From: Primula veris
Taxonomy: Eukaryota; Streptophyta; Magnoliopsida; Ericales; Primulaceae
Direction: 5' to 3'
Assembly (NCBI GenBank): GCA_963682055.1
Contig: OY821744.1
Coordinates: 31,658,967 to 31,722,966, forward strand
Length of the DNA: 64,000 bases
Below the pieces are notes generated by a model, which was not told where the DNA came from, made no database searches, and saw only the letters and a program-made list of their open reading frames with translations. How positions within the stretch are numbered: the first letter of the stretch is position 1; every line of letters begins with the position of its first letter. Positions 21,163 through 33,300 of this stretch are shown here, one piece after another. The position numbers and the translations under genes are program-made.

Positions 21163-24100
21163 ATGAACATGTCTGGAAAAAAGCTCATGCATGTGGTTCA
21201 GTATAACAGTTATGGAGGAGTTTTAAAGGTAAAAATTACATATTCTACTCAATTGTCGTAACATTTGTTTTGAAATGCATAATCACTAATCACCATATGT
21301 ACAACAAACGAGGGCTAACACTAAAAAGGCTAAATTGTTATATTCTTGTCAATACAGATGGGTTTCACCGTTTCAGACTTTCAGTTCCTATCATTAGTAT
21401 TTTATAAACCGGTGTAATGCAGGGAATGAAATCTGATAAATACAATATAATAAGCCGAGTTGCTATTTTAAACAGGTTGCAACGGTTCCATGTTACAAAT
21501 TATAGTTCTGCAACTTACTGTATGGTTTTATTTTTTTTATTATATTAGCATGCGGAAGCACCTGTTCCTGTTCCGAAGGCGGACGAGGTTTTGCTCAAAG
21601 TAGAGGCTTCCAGTTTAAATCCTCTTGATTGGAGAATTCAAAAAGGCATAATGCGTCCTTTTCTCCCTCGTAAATTTCCTCAAGTACCAGGTGAGTCTAT
21701 TCGCTCACTACTTAGAATGCCGAAAATTATCATCTCAATTCAATTATTCTCCACTGTGTTTTAGTATTGTTATTAGAGATCTCATTGTGTGAGGTATCTA
21801 AATTATCTCGATTTAAGCTTTGATAGACCTTTCCTTTCCAACTTGTATAATTCAATTGTATTCTCATGAAATCGAATATTGCGCCAAACTTGAATAACTG
21901 TAGTAAGCCTATAAAAATCAGTTTACCGAGGTGTATGCTCATAAAAATGTGATTCAGTTTATTGAACAACATGCCAAACACAAAAATGAGTTTATTGAAG
22001 TATATTATACCCATCAAAAACATCTGGGAAATACGTCTTTCCTTGTCATGAAGCTAGAAAATACGATAGTCATGAGTCGCATAGTGGCAATTTTCTAAAA
22101 TCTATAGTGAAAATCATTCAACTCTGTGTCACAAGATATTTGCCAAGTTGTTCCAACCTATGCATTATGCATAGACTTTGGATTGTAATTATATGTGCTT
22201 AATAGACAGTGAATATCATAACCAGGAGCTAGTTAAGGCATGATAACATCTTCATATGTGCATACTGCATGTAAGTGTTGTTAAGATTGTACATCCACAT
22301 TATCTTCTTTAAGTTTGATGTCTTATTATAATTGTATTTATTTTTGTTTGGGATAGGTGTTGATGTAGCAGGAGAAGTAGTTGAAGTTGGGTCTGGTGTA
22401 AAAAATTATAAAGCCGGTGATAAAGTAGTCGCCTTGCTTAGTGTTTCTGTAAGTGTCTTTTTTCACAATGTTTCACTTACACTTTTGGCTCTTAAGACTT
22501 GTTTGGCTGCATCTTTAGAGGAAAAAGACTGGCTTCTTTAAGTTTGCTGGTTAAATAAAGCAGTTTTTTCATGTCAGAGAACCAAAAGGTCCCCCTTTTA
22601 AGCTGGTTTATCATGACCCAACTCTTGAACAAATATATCGAATGCTAGTTGATTGGAAAAGCTGCGAGCAAATAGTTTTTTTTTTTTAAATCATTATGCA
22701 CTGTCTATGCTTTCAAGTTTGTCATCACTTATACTCTGACTCTGTGTATCAATTACTTAACCGAAACATCCTTGTTGCTAGATGATTTTTTCCTGCTTTC
22801 CCAAAAAATTCACATTTCTTTGCTAGACATGAATATGATACACTTCAATACGTGCTACAGCGTAACATACAAGTAAATAGAAAACAAAATTTAACAGATC
22901 GGCTTTTACACACCATCCTGCAAGGGTTGAGGCGATTTAACCGATAGACAGTTGTTTGGCTTAGCAAGTGAGTTCAGCTAATTGTTTGGTTAAAATTAAA
23001 TTCCATTTAATTGCTCAGCTGAAATCCCCAGCATCCCTATAATACTGACCTGAAAATCTAGAAGTCAATTGAATGAACTCTGTTAACTATCTTTCTTTGG
23101 TCTAAATTGAGGCTTCAGTTTAAAGATCATATATACACTTTCCCAAGGTCGCGATTCAGGTGTATACTTTAACAGAATCAAGTTGGCTTAGCTGTGTATG
23201 CCTCTTTTCAAGTTTGTCTCATTTCATGTACTAAACTATACGTTTCATGTATATATATGTTAACAGAATCAAGGCGGTTTAGCTGAGTATGCAGTAGCTA
23301 AGGAAAATCTAACGGTTCACAGGCCAGCTGAGGTGTCAGCAGAACAAGGCGCGGGATTACCCATGGCAGCTCTAACAGCTCACCAAGCCCTTGTCGATCC
23401 CAGTGAGATTAACCTCGATGGCACTGCACCCAATAAAAATGTCCTTGTTATCGCTGCATCTGGTGGGGTCGGCCACTACGCTGTACAGCTTGCAAAGCTA
23501 GGAAACTGCCATGTCACCGCCACTTGCGGGGCCCGCAATATGGACTTGGTGAGGAGCTTGGGTGCCGATGAGGTAATTGACTATAAAACCCCTGAGGGAT
23601 CGGCTTATAAAAGTCCGTCGGGAAAGAAATATGATGCGGTTATACATTGTGCTAGTGGCAATGGTTGGTCTAAAATTGAGCCGAATTTGAGCGAAAACGG
23701 AAAGGTAATGTAACAACCCTAAACATACATTTATATATAGTGGTTACAAGTTAGGAATGGATTTTCCAGCCTATTACTTGTTGTGATTTGAGTATAAAAG
23801 CAATTCGGAAGATATGCTTTTGTACTTTTTCTCTCCTGTGAAATTGTTCGGAGACTTGTCGTGTGTAACTACTAACTATCCTATTCTGTTCCAGTTCTTT
23901 TCAGTTTCGTATATTATTTTCTACTTATTTAGACATCTACATCAAAGCCTAGTTGATTTTTTTTTTTGCCAGAGATCTTTCATTTCTTGATTCAGATTAT
24001 TCTGATTATCTAACAGGTAGTACATTTGACACCTCGTCCTGGCGCCTTTATGATATTTGCGGCGAAGAAAATGACTTTTTCGAAGAAGCAGCTTTTGCCG

Positions 24101-24268
24101 ATGTTTATGACTGCCAAATCTGAAAACCTTGAGTATCTTGTGAATTTGGTAAAGGAAGGTAAGCTTAGAACGGTGGTAGATTCGAAATATCCTCTTGGTA
24201 AGGCTGAAGAGGGTTGGGCTAAGAGCGTCGATGGCCATGCCTCGGGGAAAATAATCATTGAACATTAA
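21163..24268 (+). CDS. Quinone oxidoreductase, chloroplast-envelope type (ceQORH-like)
   Basis: This is a zinc-independent medium-chain dehydrogenase/reductase that uses NADPH to reduce quinones or reactive enones. Plant relatives sit on the chloroplast inner envelope without a cleaved transit peptide. Exons: 21163-21228, 21549-21690, 22357-22448, 23267-23704 and 24017-24268. All have GT-AG borders and compatible phases, giving 329 aa, the usual family length. The N-terminal GroES-like part includes VEASSLNPLDWRIQKG and VDVAGEVVEVGSGVKNYKAG. The Rossmann part has the nucleotide-binding glycine motif AASGGVGHYAVQLAK (about residues 163-177). The C terminus is GKIIIEH. MDR zinc-ligand cysteines are not evident, as expected. 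The start was chosen because the first ATG (MNMSGKKLMHVVQYNSYGG) gives the typical N terminus; a second Met lies two codons later. Intron 3 holds a damaged copy of the start of exon 4. Confidence 0.95.
23171..23200 (+). repeat. Decoy duplicate of the exon-4 acceptor in intron 3
   Basis: AACAGAATCAAGTTGGCTTA closely matches the true acceptor and exon start at 23262-23281, AACAGAATCAAGGCGGTTTA, and similarity continues (GCTGTGTATGC versus GCTGAGTATGC). It looks like a partial tandem duplication about 91 bp upstream of the real site. Its AG could be a cryptic acceptor. Confidence 0.6.
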
Positions 24269-25030
24269 ATTTAGCATCTATACTTGATCGGGTTTTATTT
24301 TGGTTATTGTTGCCTATAATTGTGAACTTATAATGCTACTGAGACTCGATACAAAAGTTTCGATTGATTGCTAAATCTTTTATGCACTCGTGTGCTATGT
24401 AATCGTTTGTTTTGTATATCAGTATTACAAAAACTTGATAGAAATTGGAAAGAGATTCATTCATTATTGTGTAAATTGTTTAGTGTTTCATTTTTGGCTT
24501 ATCTAATTTTTGTTTTTCTCTCCAAAACACAAAAATAAGCTGACTGTACCATAAACAGTCAAATAAGCTGACTGTTCCAAAGAGCCACTCTACTACTAGT
24601 ATATGAGATTAGTTAAGACTTTTATATTTGGGCCAGGCTCAAAAGACTCAAATACTATATACTATTAACAGGCTTAAACACAATTGATTGATGGTTTCTC
24701 ACATCCAAAGCAGCTAGATCCGTAGGTATATTCATGTATATATATTGTCCATTTTATGCTTCTGAATGCATTCATTTATTGATCATACCCCCAAACAAAA
24801 TAAATGCATTCACTTTGTGTATAATAGAGTAATAGTTACAGATTTTGGTTTTTAATATTCTGTAACATTCATTGTCATTTAAAAATTAAAAGTAATGCCA
24901 GGAATCAGGATCAAGCTGTATGGAAAGAAATCCTGATTTGTATTTTGTTAAATGCTACTCATGATGGCTGCCTCAGAAAATGTCATCCTTTAATAGCATG
25001 GTCATATAATACTAAATTAATAGTACATTC

Positions 25031-25218
25031 GTTTCTATTTAATTGTTTATTACGAAACTACGTGTATTTTTGACCGGTTTATAACTTTTATCAAAATTGT
25101 CGAAATTAATTAATTTTAAATCTAATCATAAAATTTAAATTATGAATTTTTTTATTCTGATAATTTTAATATAAGTTTTTGACCGATCAAAATTATACGT
25201 AATGAACAATTAAATGAG
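25031..25218. mobile_element. MITE, family copy 1
   Basis: A foldback with ends like CTATTTAATTGT...ACAATTAAATGAG and inner arms carrying TTTGACCGGTTTATAACTT and its complement. A second copy of the same family is at 42062-42290. Exact borders and target duplication are uncertain. Confidence 0.6.
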
Positions 25219-25320
25219 AAAGAGGAATTACTATTTAACTATTTATTAGCATCTTTAGCAATTTAGTAGGTTCATGTTCGTTGGGAGCTGGATAGTGATA
25301 TTTATTCTTTTATTATGAAA

Positions 25321-25618
25321 TAGTCCATCCATCCAAAAAAACTGTTGTGCTTACATAAGTGTGTTATTTAAATATTTGAACTCATTTCATTTAAAGTTCG
25401 ACTAAAAATGAGTATCATAAAATCAAAATTTTCAAATAAAAACTATTTCTTACGTATAATATGAGATTATATTTGTAAATTTGGCAAGATTTCACGACCA
25501 AATCTTGATATTTCAAAAAAATAAAAACGAAAAAATTTATTAAAAAAAGAAAGTGTACACTTATTTTGGCACGTTACAAAATGGAATCCAGTACACTTAT
25601 TTCGGGACGGATGGAGTA
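25321..25618. mobile_element. Stowaway-like MITE
   Basis: The inverted ends are GTCCATCCATCC on the left and GGGACGGATGGAG on the right, flanked by the dinucleotide TA on both sides (25321-25322 and 25617-25618). The CTCCATCCGTCCC-type terminus and TA target site are typical of plant Stowaway (Tc1/mariner) elements. It is non-coding. Confidence 0.7.
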
Positions 25619-27880
25619 TTTCATATGAACATTAGAAAGAAGATAAGATAGTATTTTGAAATTAATTATATATAAGATTGTATAATTATATATTTTACCA
25701 CATTACATTACACTACTTGATACAATAATTCTTATACAACTGTAATAAACTACGGTCACTCATGATGATATGGTCTAAAAAAAGTTATAGGGAATCGTAG
25801 AATACTTGTTTGACTTGTTTTTGAAGCAAATAAGTTGATTCTTTTTTATTTCAAGGAAGCAAAGACTCACAAGGGAAAACTTTTAGTAATTTATACTGGC
25901 CAAAATAAGTGGGTTAAGATTAAGCTACCGGTAAAATTAAATTAAATATGTAAATAATTAAGTTTGAAACTGGAAACAAAATTAAGCTTTAAAGTTTAAA
26001 CCATTTTCCTTTTGTACAGTTTCATAAATCATACTGTTTGTAAAGCATCAAAAGTATCTTTCTTTACAAACTCGTTTTAGATAAACACAAGGAGTCATCA
26101 CTCATCAACTTATCGCCACTTAAAAAAGCAAAAGTCAATTTAAATAAATGCTGGAAAGGAAATTAAATATTTCGTATTATCTGTATACCCTTATCGAATA
26201 TAGACCATGGGTGTAAATGGAGTGGAAATTTTTGTTATAGTGTTAGACTACCGTACATGTATGCTACACTACATTTCAATATCGTTACCGTATCACATTT
26301 TTGTATACCACACTTTGTGTATACTATAAGTGCGGTATGGTAATGGTGTGGTACGATACATTACCAACTTCGAAAAACATGGTATGAAAAATATGATCCT
26401 GATTTATGAATAGTCGAACACGATTATAAACATGATCCTAATTTGTGCAACTTATTTTGTATTTTAAATGTTAAATAATTATATTTGAATATGAGTATTT
26501 TATATATAAATGGTAATATGGTATAATATCATGGTATCGAAAACCGATTACAATTACCGTACCACTAAATTGAATAGTACGGTAGTACCGTATCATACGT
26601 GTGGTAGCAGCGCACTCGCCTTATAAGTGATAAGGTAGCAATGGTAATTGACTACAAAATTACAAAATTACAATCCCGGAATCGAAAGGCCATTTGGAAT
26701 ATACTCCGTATAAACAGGGGTTAATATCGTCATTAGCAGAAAATTAAGATCACAAAGATACTATAGATTAAATGTAGGGGCAAATTAGCCATTTAAATAT
26801 TCCTCGGGGACCACCACCTATCCCTTCCACACACAACCACGCCTTTATTTCCTTTTTCTTATTGAAATAATGTAAATTAATAAATTTATACTCTTTCATT
26901 TGGTCACCGTAACTTTATTTACAGCAGAGAGATCCCAAAGTTTTGTGAAGGTGGTAATTTCGGAATTGAATCTGTGAAATCGACGTATTTGGTTATTTAC
27001 AGAGTGTTACGTAAAATTCTCTATATACTAGTAAAAATGGGAGACTACACTGATAAAAATAAGGGAAATGTATAGTTTTCTTTAAGAATTAAATATATTG
27101 CACTAGAATCTATTTAAAGATTAGTTACGAATTCTCAGTGATTTTGTATCTTAATATTTTTTGTCTTTACATCTTCAATCTTTAAAACAAAGCACGAGCA
27201 CTAATTTTTCATAACAAGTCGGATAGTAGGTGCCATATAATAGCTTATCTAAAAGCATTGGTAAAAAAACACTAATTAATACTTATATAAATAAGCCATA
27301 AATTGATTAATTATTAAATTTAATTATTTCTATACATACAACGTCCATTATTCAAACTTTCTGATAGTTACTACTTCAAATAAAACATTGAATAATATAT
27401 TTAAATAAATTCTATACACATTCATACTCGTATTACATTCGTTGCAGGAGAGAAATTCAATAATATCCCATCTCTTAGACTAGCTAGTTTGATACTTTTG
27501 AACATTTCTAATGTTTTAATGATATACTTGGTCTCTTTCGATTAATTAACGAGTCTAATACTGGAATTCACCTAATTTAAGGTGACATAATGACTACTTT
27601 ACTTTTCAAATTTGTCATATTTTAGTTAAATTGATATGAAAATGGAAAATAAATAAATAAATAAAATAAAATAATCTAATATATTATTTATATTTTCCTA
27701 AACAGTTAATATGCAACATTCCAAAATGGAAATATGAACTTGAGAAATTCATGGGTCCTATATGCATAAACATGAATATAGTTGGAATTTAGACAAAATA
27801 ATTAGAAATATAGGGACACATTACTCGAATTGACCCTTTAAAACCAATATTAATAATAATATTTCCTTTTATATATTTAT

Positions 27881-30316
27881 TTAATCCCCGCTTGGGTTTC
27901 TTCTCCTTCGTTTCTTCCGCGGATTTTGCTGTTATACGCAAATTCTTTTTAAAAAAAACTCTCTCTCTTGTTTTACAATTTTTGATCCATTTATTTACAG
28001 CGGTTAAAAAATACATTACGAAATAATGTATTAAGGTGAGTTTAATTTCTCTCAATTATAGAATTTAATTTAGCTTCTGATTTAAATAATTCATATATCC
28101 TGACTAATTAATTACTCGTATGGAGAAATTGATTTGTATATTTCGCCTAAGTGCTTAATTTTGTAATTGAATTAATCAATCAAAAGTTAATTGACAATAT
28201 TTTTTATAAATACTTTTATACTGTATGAAGGTAGCTTTAATTTCTCTCAATTATGGAATTTAATTTAGCTTCTGATTTAAATAATTCATATATCCTGACT
28301 AATTAATTACTCGTATGAAGAAATTGATTTGTATATTTCGCCTAAGAGCTTAATTTTGTAATTGAATTATTCAATCAAAAGTTAATTGACAATATTTTTT
28401 ACAAATACTTTTATACTGTATGAAGGTGAGTTTAATTTATCTCAATTATAGAATTTAATTTAGCTTCTGATTTAATTAATTTATCTATCCTGACTATTGA
28501 ATTAATTGTATGAAGAAATTGATTTGCATATTTCGTCTAAGAGCTTAATTTTGTAATTGAATTATTCAATCAAAAGTTAATTGACAATATTTTAAAAAAA
28601 TATTTTTATACTGTATGAAGGTAACTTTAAAATTTCTCTCAATTATAGAATTTAATTTAGCTTCTGATTTAAATAATTCATATATCCTGACTAATTAATT
28701 ACTCGTATGGAGAAATTGTTTTGTATATTTCGTCTATGAACTTAATTCTGGAATTTAATTAATTAATCAAAAATAGTTAACAGAATTTTTAAAAAATACG
28801 ATTTTACTAGCTTTTTGATTAATTAATTTATGCGTAGCATGAATAAATTGATAGATAGACATATATTTTGTATAAAAGCTGAACAGTTTTGTGAAAAATT
28901 ACATTTTTTACTTCTTGATTGTGAGTTTAATTTCTCGTAGTTCTGGAATTTAATTTAGCTCCCGATTTATTAGTTTATTTATTCTGATTAATTAATTAAG
29001 TATGAAGAAATTGATCCTATATTTCGTATAAGAGCTAAACAGTTTATAATGTGAAATTGGACTTGAATTATGATTTATGATTATTTTTTCTCTCTCTGTG
29101 TTCTTTTTAGAACTTTATAAAATATATTTCTCAATTTCCGACAAACTATTCGATTGTCTAATTGGCCCTTTTGACAAATCTTTCCTTTTAATGAAATTTA
29201 ATAGTTAATTGGCCCAATTCATACATCTTTATATATATATATTATAGCTTTGTCGATTTTTTTTTATTCACCATCTCAAGCTGTTTGAAGATTTCAGAAT
29301 TTTGCTATTTGAGTATCATAAAGACGCAACTTTTATGGTTTGTTTCTCAAATTTATATTACAATCTGTCAGTTTGCCAGTTAAATCTTTTTGGTGAAAAC
29401 CATCTCTGTGATAAAGTTTATTAAGAAAAAATGTTTTTTAGGACTAATTTACTGCTTTCACACAATCACGCCTCCAATTTTCTTTTACTATATAATATAT
29501 AAAAGATGTATATAATGAATATTGAATGCTGATTAAGGATTTCGGTCTTTTTAGTGACGTAAATTCTCAATAAAAGAACTATCTGTTTTAGTGATATTAT
29601 GATCTTTCAAGAATAAAAAATAAGATCAAATTAATTGTTTACATATATCGTTTTCTAGATCAAAATTAAACTGTTAACTCGCCCTATGTTCCAGAAGTTT
29701 GGAGGGCGTTATGATTTTAGTAATCGAAAACTTCAAAGTGGTTCTGATCTCAAGAATCTCTATATTTTTATCACCAGTAATTTCGGCTTCACTAGATTCA
29801 AGTTTATGAAAGTGAGAATTTTATCAATAGGCTTATAGTTACATATGCTGTTACGTTATTACAGTATATACTATATGTATTAAAAATAATACAAGTATGA
29901 GAATTGATACTAACAATTTAATTTACTGCTACTCTGTTTGAGCTATAGACCTTAGTTTTGTACTTGTGAGAGTTCTTTGAATCTTACTAAACATTATTCA
30001 ATCTACCTTTTTGTTTTTACAGGAGCTTATTGCCTAATGTGAGATGGAAGAGTTTGTATAGTTCGAGTTGTTTTTTAGATGATAATAGTTGATTGCAGCT
30101 TGTAGAGGCTGCGCTTAAACCATGCTGATTAATTCCCTGTTCAACCTCTTTTACGAGAAATTGGGTTTTATCGTCATTTTATACTATATGCCAAAGTTTA
30201 GAGCTTTTATACGTATACAAGGAATTGAGAATTATAGAGGTGAAAGTATAGGAACCTCTGGTTCAGTAGAAGCCTGTTAAATAAAGTTCAGTTTACTCGA
30301 TACAACATTTCGAATA
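27881..30316 (+). promoter_or_regulatory. Probable 5' leader and leader introns of the MHK-type kinase
   Basis: A CT-rich stretch (about 27885-27970, including TTTCTTCTCCTTCGTTTCTTCC) ends in AAG|GTGAGT at 28034, a good donor for a leader intron. TTTTTGTTTTTACAG at 30008-30022 is a good acceptor, giving a leader exon from 30023 to the ATG at 30317. The leader intron of about 2 kb holds a 195-bp tandem array. This is inferred from splice-site quality only; a transcript would settle it. Confidence 0.5.
28035..28814 (+). repeat. 195-bp tandem array in the kinase leader intron
   Basis: Four units start at 28035, 28230, 28425 and 28620, exactly 195 bp apart. Each opens with a GGT(GAG/AGC/AAC)TTTAA stretch and contains AGAATTTAATTTAGCTTCTG and CTGACTA. 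A more diverged unit lies around 28920-29060. The first bases of each unit resemble the donor at 28034. Confidence 0.85.
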
Positions 30317-33300
30317 ATGGAGAGGTAAATATATGCTATGTCGGTGATATTTTGCACATATATCTTTTTATATATGTTCTGTGTGTGATTTTGTTCATTT
30401 TGAATGTTGATTTTCAGGTATAGAATTTTGGAAGAGCTTGGGAATGGTACTTGCGGCAGTGTTTACAAAGCTGTAAATATGGAAACGTATGAGACTGTAA
30501 GTGTTTCTTTTTCTTGCTTCCATTTGTAAATCGCATAATTTTTCCAGTATTGTGATCTTATTAATCTTTAAACAAAACAAAGGTTGCTTCTTTTCTGTAA
30601 TTCTATTTTTTGTTCTCATAGTTGTTTCTGTTAGCCATTAGGCCTAAAAATTATATTTGCCTATGCTTGGAAGTGATATGGTGTTACGCACATTGCACAC
30701 ATTATCCTCTTTCTTTTGTAGTCATATAATGCCACTCTCAGTTTCTGTGTTTATATGTGTCCTTTTTTTTTAGAATGACTAGTTTCTCCACAGGTTGCGG
30801 TAAAGAAGATGAAAAGAAAGTTTTATGATTGGGAAGAGTGCATAAATCTAAGAGAAGTTAAGGTATATCATGGATTTCTTAGAATCTCCATATATTTATA
30901 AACAAGCGAACAGTGTATTTGCTGAAACAAAAATTGGAAAGAAGCGTCGATGCTAATGTTTTTTGTTTTGTTTTTTTTACAGTCCCTCCGTAAGTTGAAT
31001 CATCCAAACATTATAAAGTTGAAGGAGATTGTCAGAGAAAATAACGAGTTGTTCTTCATATTTGACTACATGGTAAGATACAAATCATTACATCATCTTC
31101 ATCTGTTTGTAATTTAGAATTAGTTTGTTTCACTGGAAAATGAGAGAAGAATATTTTGTTCGTGGAACATGTAGTTTTCATGATGAATATTCACAAATAT
31201 ATTTCCCTACTATTATATAAAATAGTATTAAAATAAAGGAGAACAACTTCCCACCTAAATTGAATAGAAACGTGTTCCGGAACTAATGAGTGACTTATAT
31301 CAGATAGTAGTAATTTGATTGTTAAAATAACTAATAACAAGAACCTGGAACTTTTCCAAAATAAAATTAAAACCTTGTTGCGTAATATTTTTGTAGAGAG
31401 GCACACATGGTTCTTTCATCTACTTATTTTTTTTGACATATCTGGAATCATGATAACTATGGTAATACAAAGGAGAAGTTTACAGTTGGGTCTGTCAAAT
31501 GAAATATGCAAGTTTAATTTTTGTATGCCTTATTTTTTGTGTCTATTCAGGAGTATAATCTTTACCAGATTATGGGAGAGCGAGGAAAGCCTTTTTCCGA
31601 AGAAGAGATTAGAGCCTACATGTTCCAAGTGTTGCAAGGGCTTGTACATATGCACTGTAATGGATACTTCCATCGAGATCTAAAACCTGGTAAATAGATA
31701 CATTTTTATTTGTTTTGTTAATTTTCTTATTTGTTTTTTGGTACTTACTTAAACTTAAAGTTTCTTATTTGTTAATTTTCTATTTCTTTTTGAAGAGAAT
31801 CTGCTCGTTACAAAGAACCTCATTAAAATTGCTGACTTTGGACTGGCTAGAGAATTGTCATCACTGCCCCCTTTTACTGAATATGTTTCCACTCGTTGGT
31901 AAGTGTTTGCAATAATTTGCCTACTTGTTTTGTATTTTTTTTCTGCCTATTTTAGTAATTATCTTATGTTAAAGTTATAACTTTTTGCAAAAGGTACCGA
32001 GCACCAGAGGTTTTATTGCAATCGTCGGCTTATACTCCTGCAGTTGGTAGGTTACTTTCACTTCTCTAATTGCTTTTCCGCTTGTACTGAAATGAAAACA
32101 ATAAGTCGAATTTATAACTAATCCTTGCTGTTCTGGAAGAATTGTACAGAAAACTTGAAATGCATTTTTTGGGAGAACTTGATCGTAAATGATTGAAATA
32201 TTAAATTGTACTTCTAATATTTATTTGGTTGAGCTTTCAATAAAAGTTTAATGTGATATGGTGCTCAATCAAAGGTTTATATGGACGACAACTAATATTT
32301 TATTTTTTGTAAACAGACATGTGGGCAATTGGAGCCATACTGGCTGAGCTTTTCACTTGCTGCCCCATTTTTCCTGGCGAAAGGTAATTACTGCCAACAT
32401 AACCTAAATTCCCATAAATAGATACAAACACATCCCCCTCAATATTTTTTTACTCTAATATGCATGCCTTTTTATAACTTACCAAGCAAAATACGATGGA
32501 TATACATGAATTGCGTCTTGTATAAAATTCCCGAAATGATTAAACTGCATCTTCTGAATATTTTGGCTAGAAAATTCACGAGATTTTATTTAATCACCAT
32601 GCAGTGTTGTTATGAAGCCGATTCAATAATTCTTATTACTTGTACAGTTGTACTGTATTAGTGTCATTGATTTGTTTTTTCTATGGGCAGTGAAATTGAT
32701 CAATTATACAAGATATGTTGTGTTCTTGGTACTCCAGATTGGAACATATTTCCGGAAGCAAAAAATATATCGCTGCTTGTAAATATTAGTCATACACAGG
32801 TAATGTTTTTATGGAGTTGATTTTACCCTTTTAACTTTGTTGTAGTTCTGCTTTGTTAACTTTTTGTGTATTATGTTTTAACTTTTTCCGCTCCCATTTT
32901 GCAGTTTTTTCCGACTAACCTCACAGATATCATGCCCAACGTCAGCTTTGAAGCTATAGATCTGATTAAGGTATGTACTTATGTAAATAAATGAGATTTT
33001 TACCTAACAATAACTTTTAAACTGTATGATTTCTAAAGCAACTAATTTTGTCATTTTCTTCCATTTTTTCTTCTCATGCTTAGCAATTATTTTCGTGGGA
33101 CCCTCTGCGAAGGCCAACTGCAGAGCAAGCCTTGCGTCATCCATTTTTCCATGTAATTCTCAGGCTCTTTATGTTTCGTTCAGAGTTTAATACAGTTTTG
33201 TACATTGTTGCATCATGGATTTCCAATTTTGTACACCAATCTACAAAATTAGCAAGTATTATAACCAAACATGTTTTTCGATTTTGTACGCTAATGCATA

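Larger units (their letters stand above)
24269..27880. other. Intergenic with MITEs, no gene seen
   Basis: AT-rich DNA between the oxidoreductase and the kinase leader. Two MITE-like elements are listed separately. Stretch 26220-26600 is rich in GGTATGG/CCGTACC-type inverted motifs and may be a third degraded element, which I cannot delimit. Confidence 0.5.

Noticed and set aside
24010..24277. Minus-strand frames of 82 and 111 aa
   Set aside because: They are shadows of oxidoreductase exon 5.
31315..31683. 122-aa plus-strand frame inside the kinase gene
   Set aside because: It mixes intron 4 with exon 5 in the wrong frame; the kinase frame gives [12 protein letters not shown]...HRDLKP.
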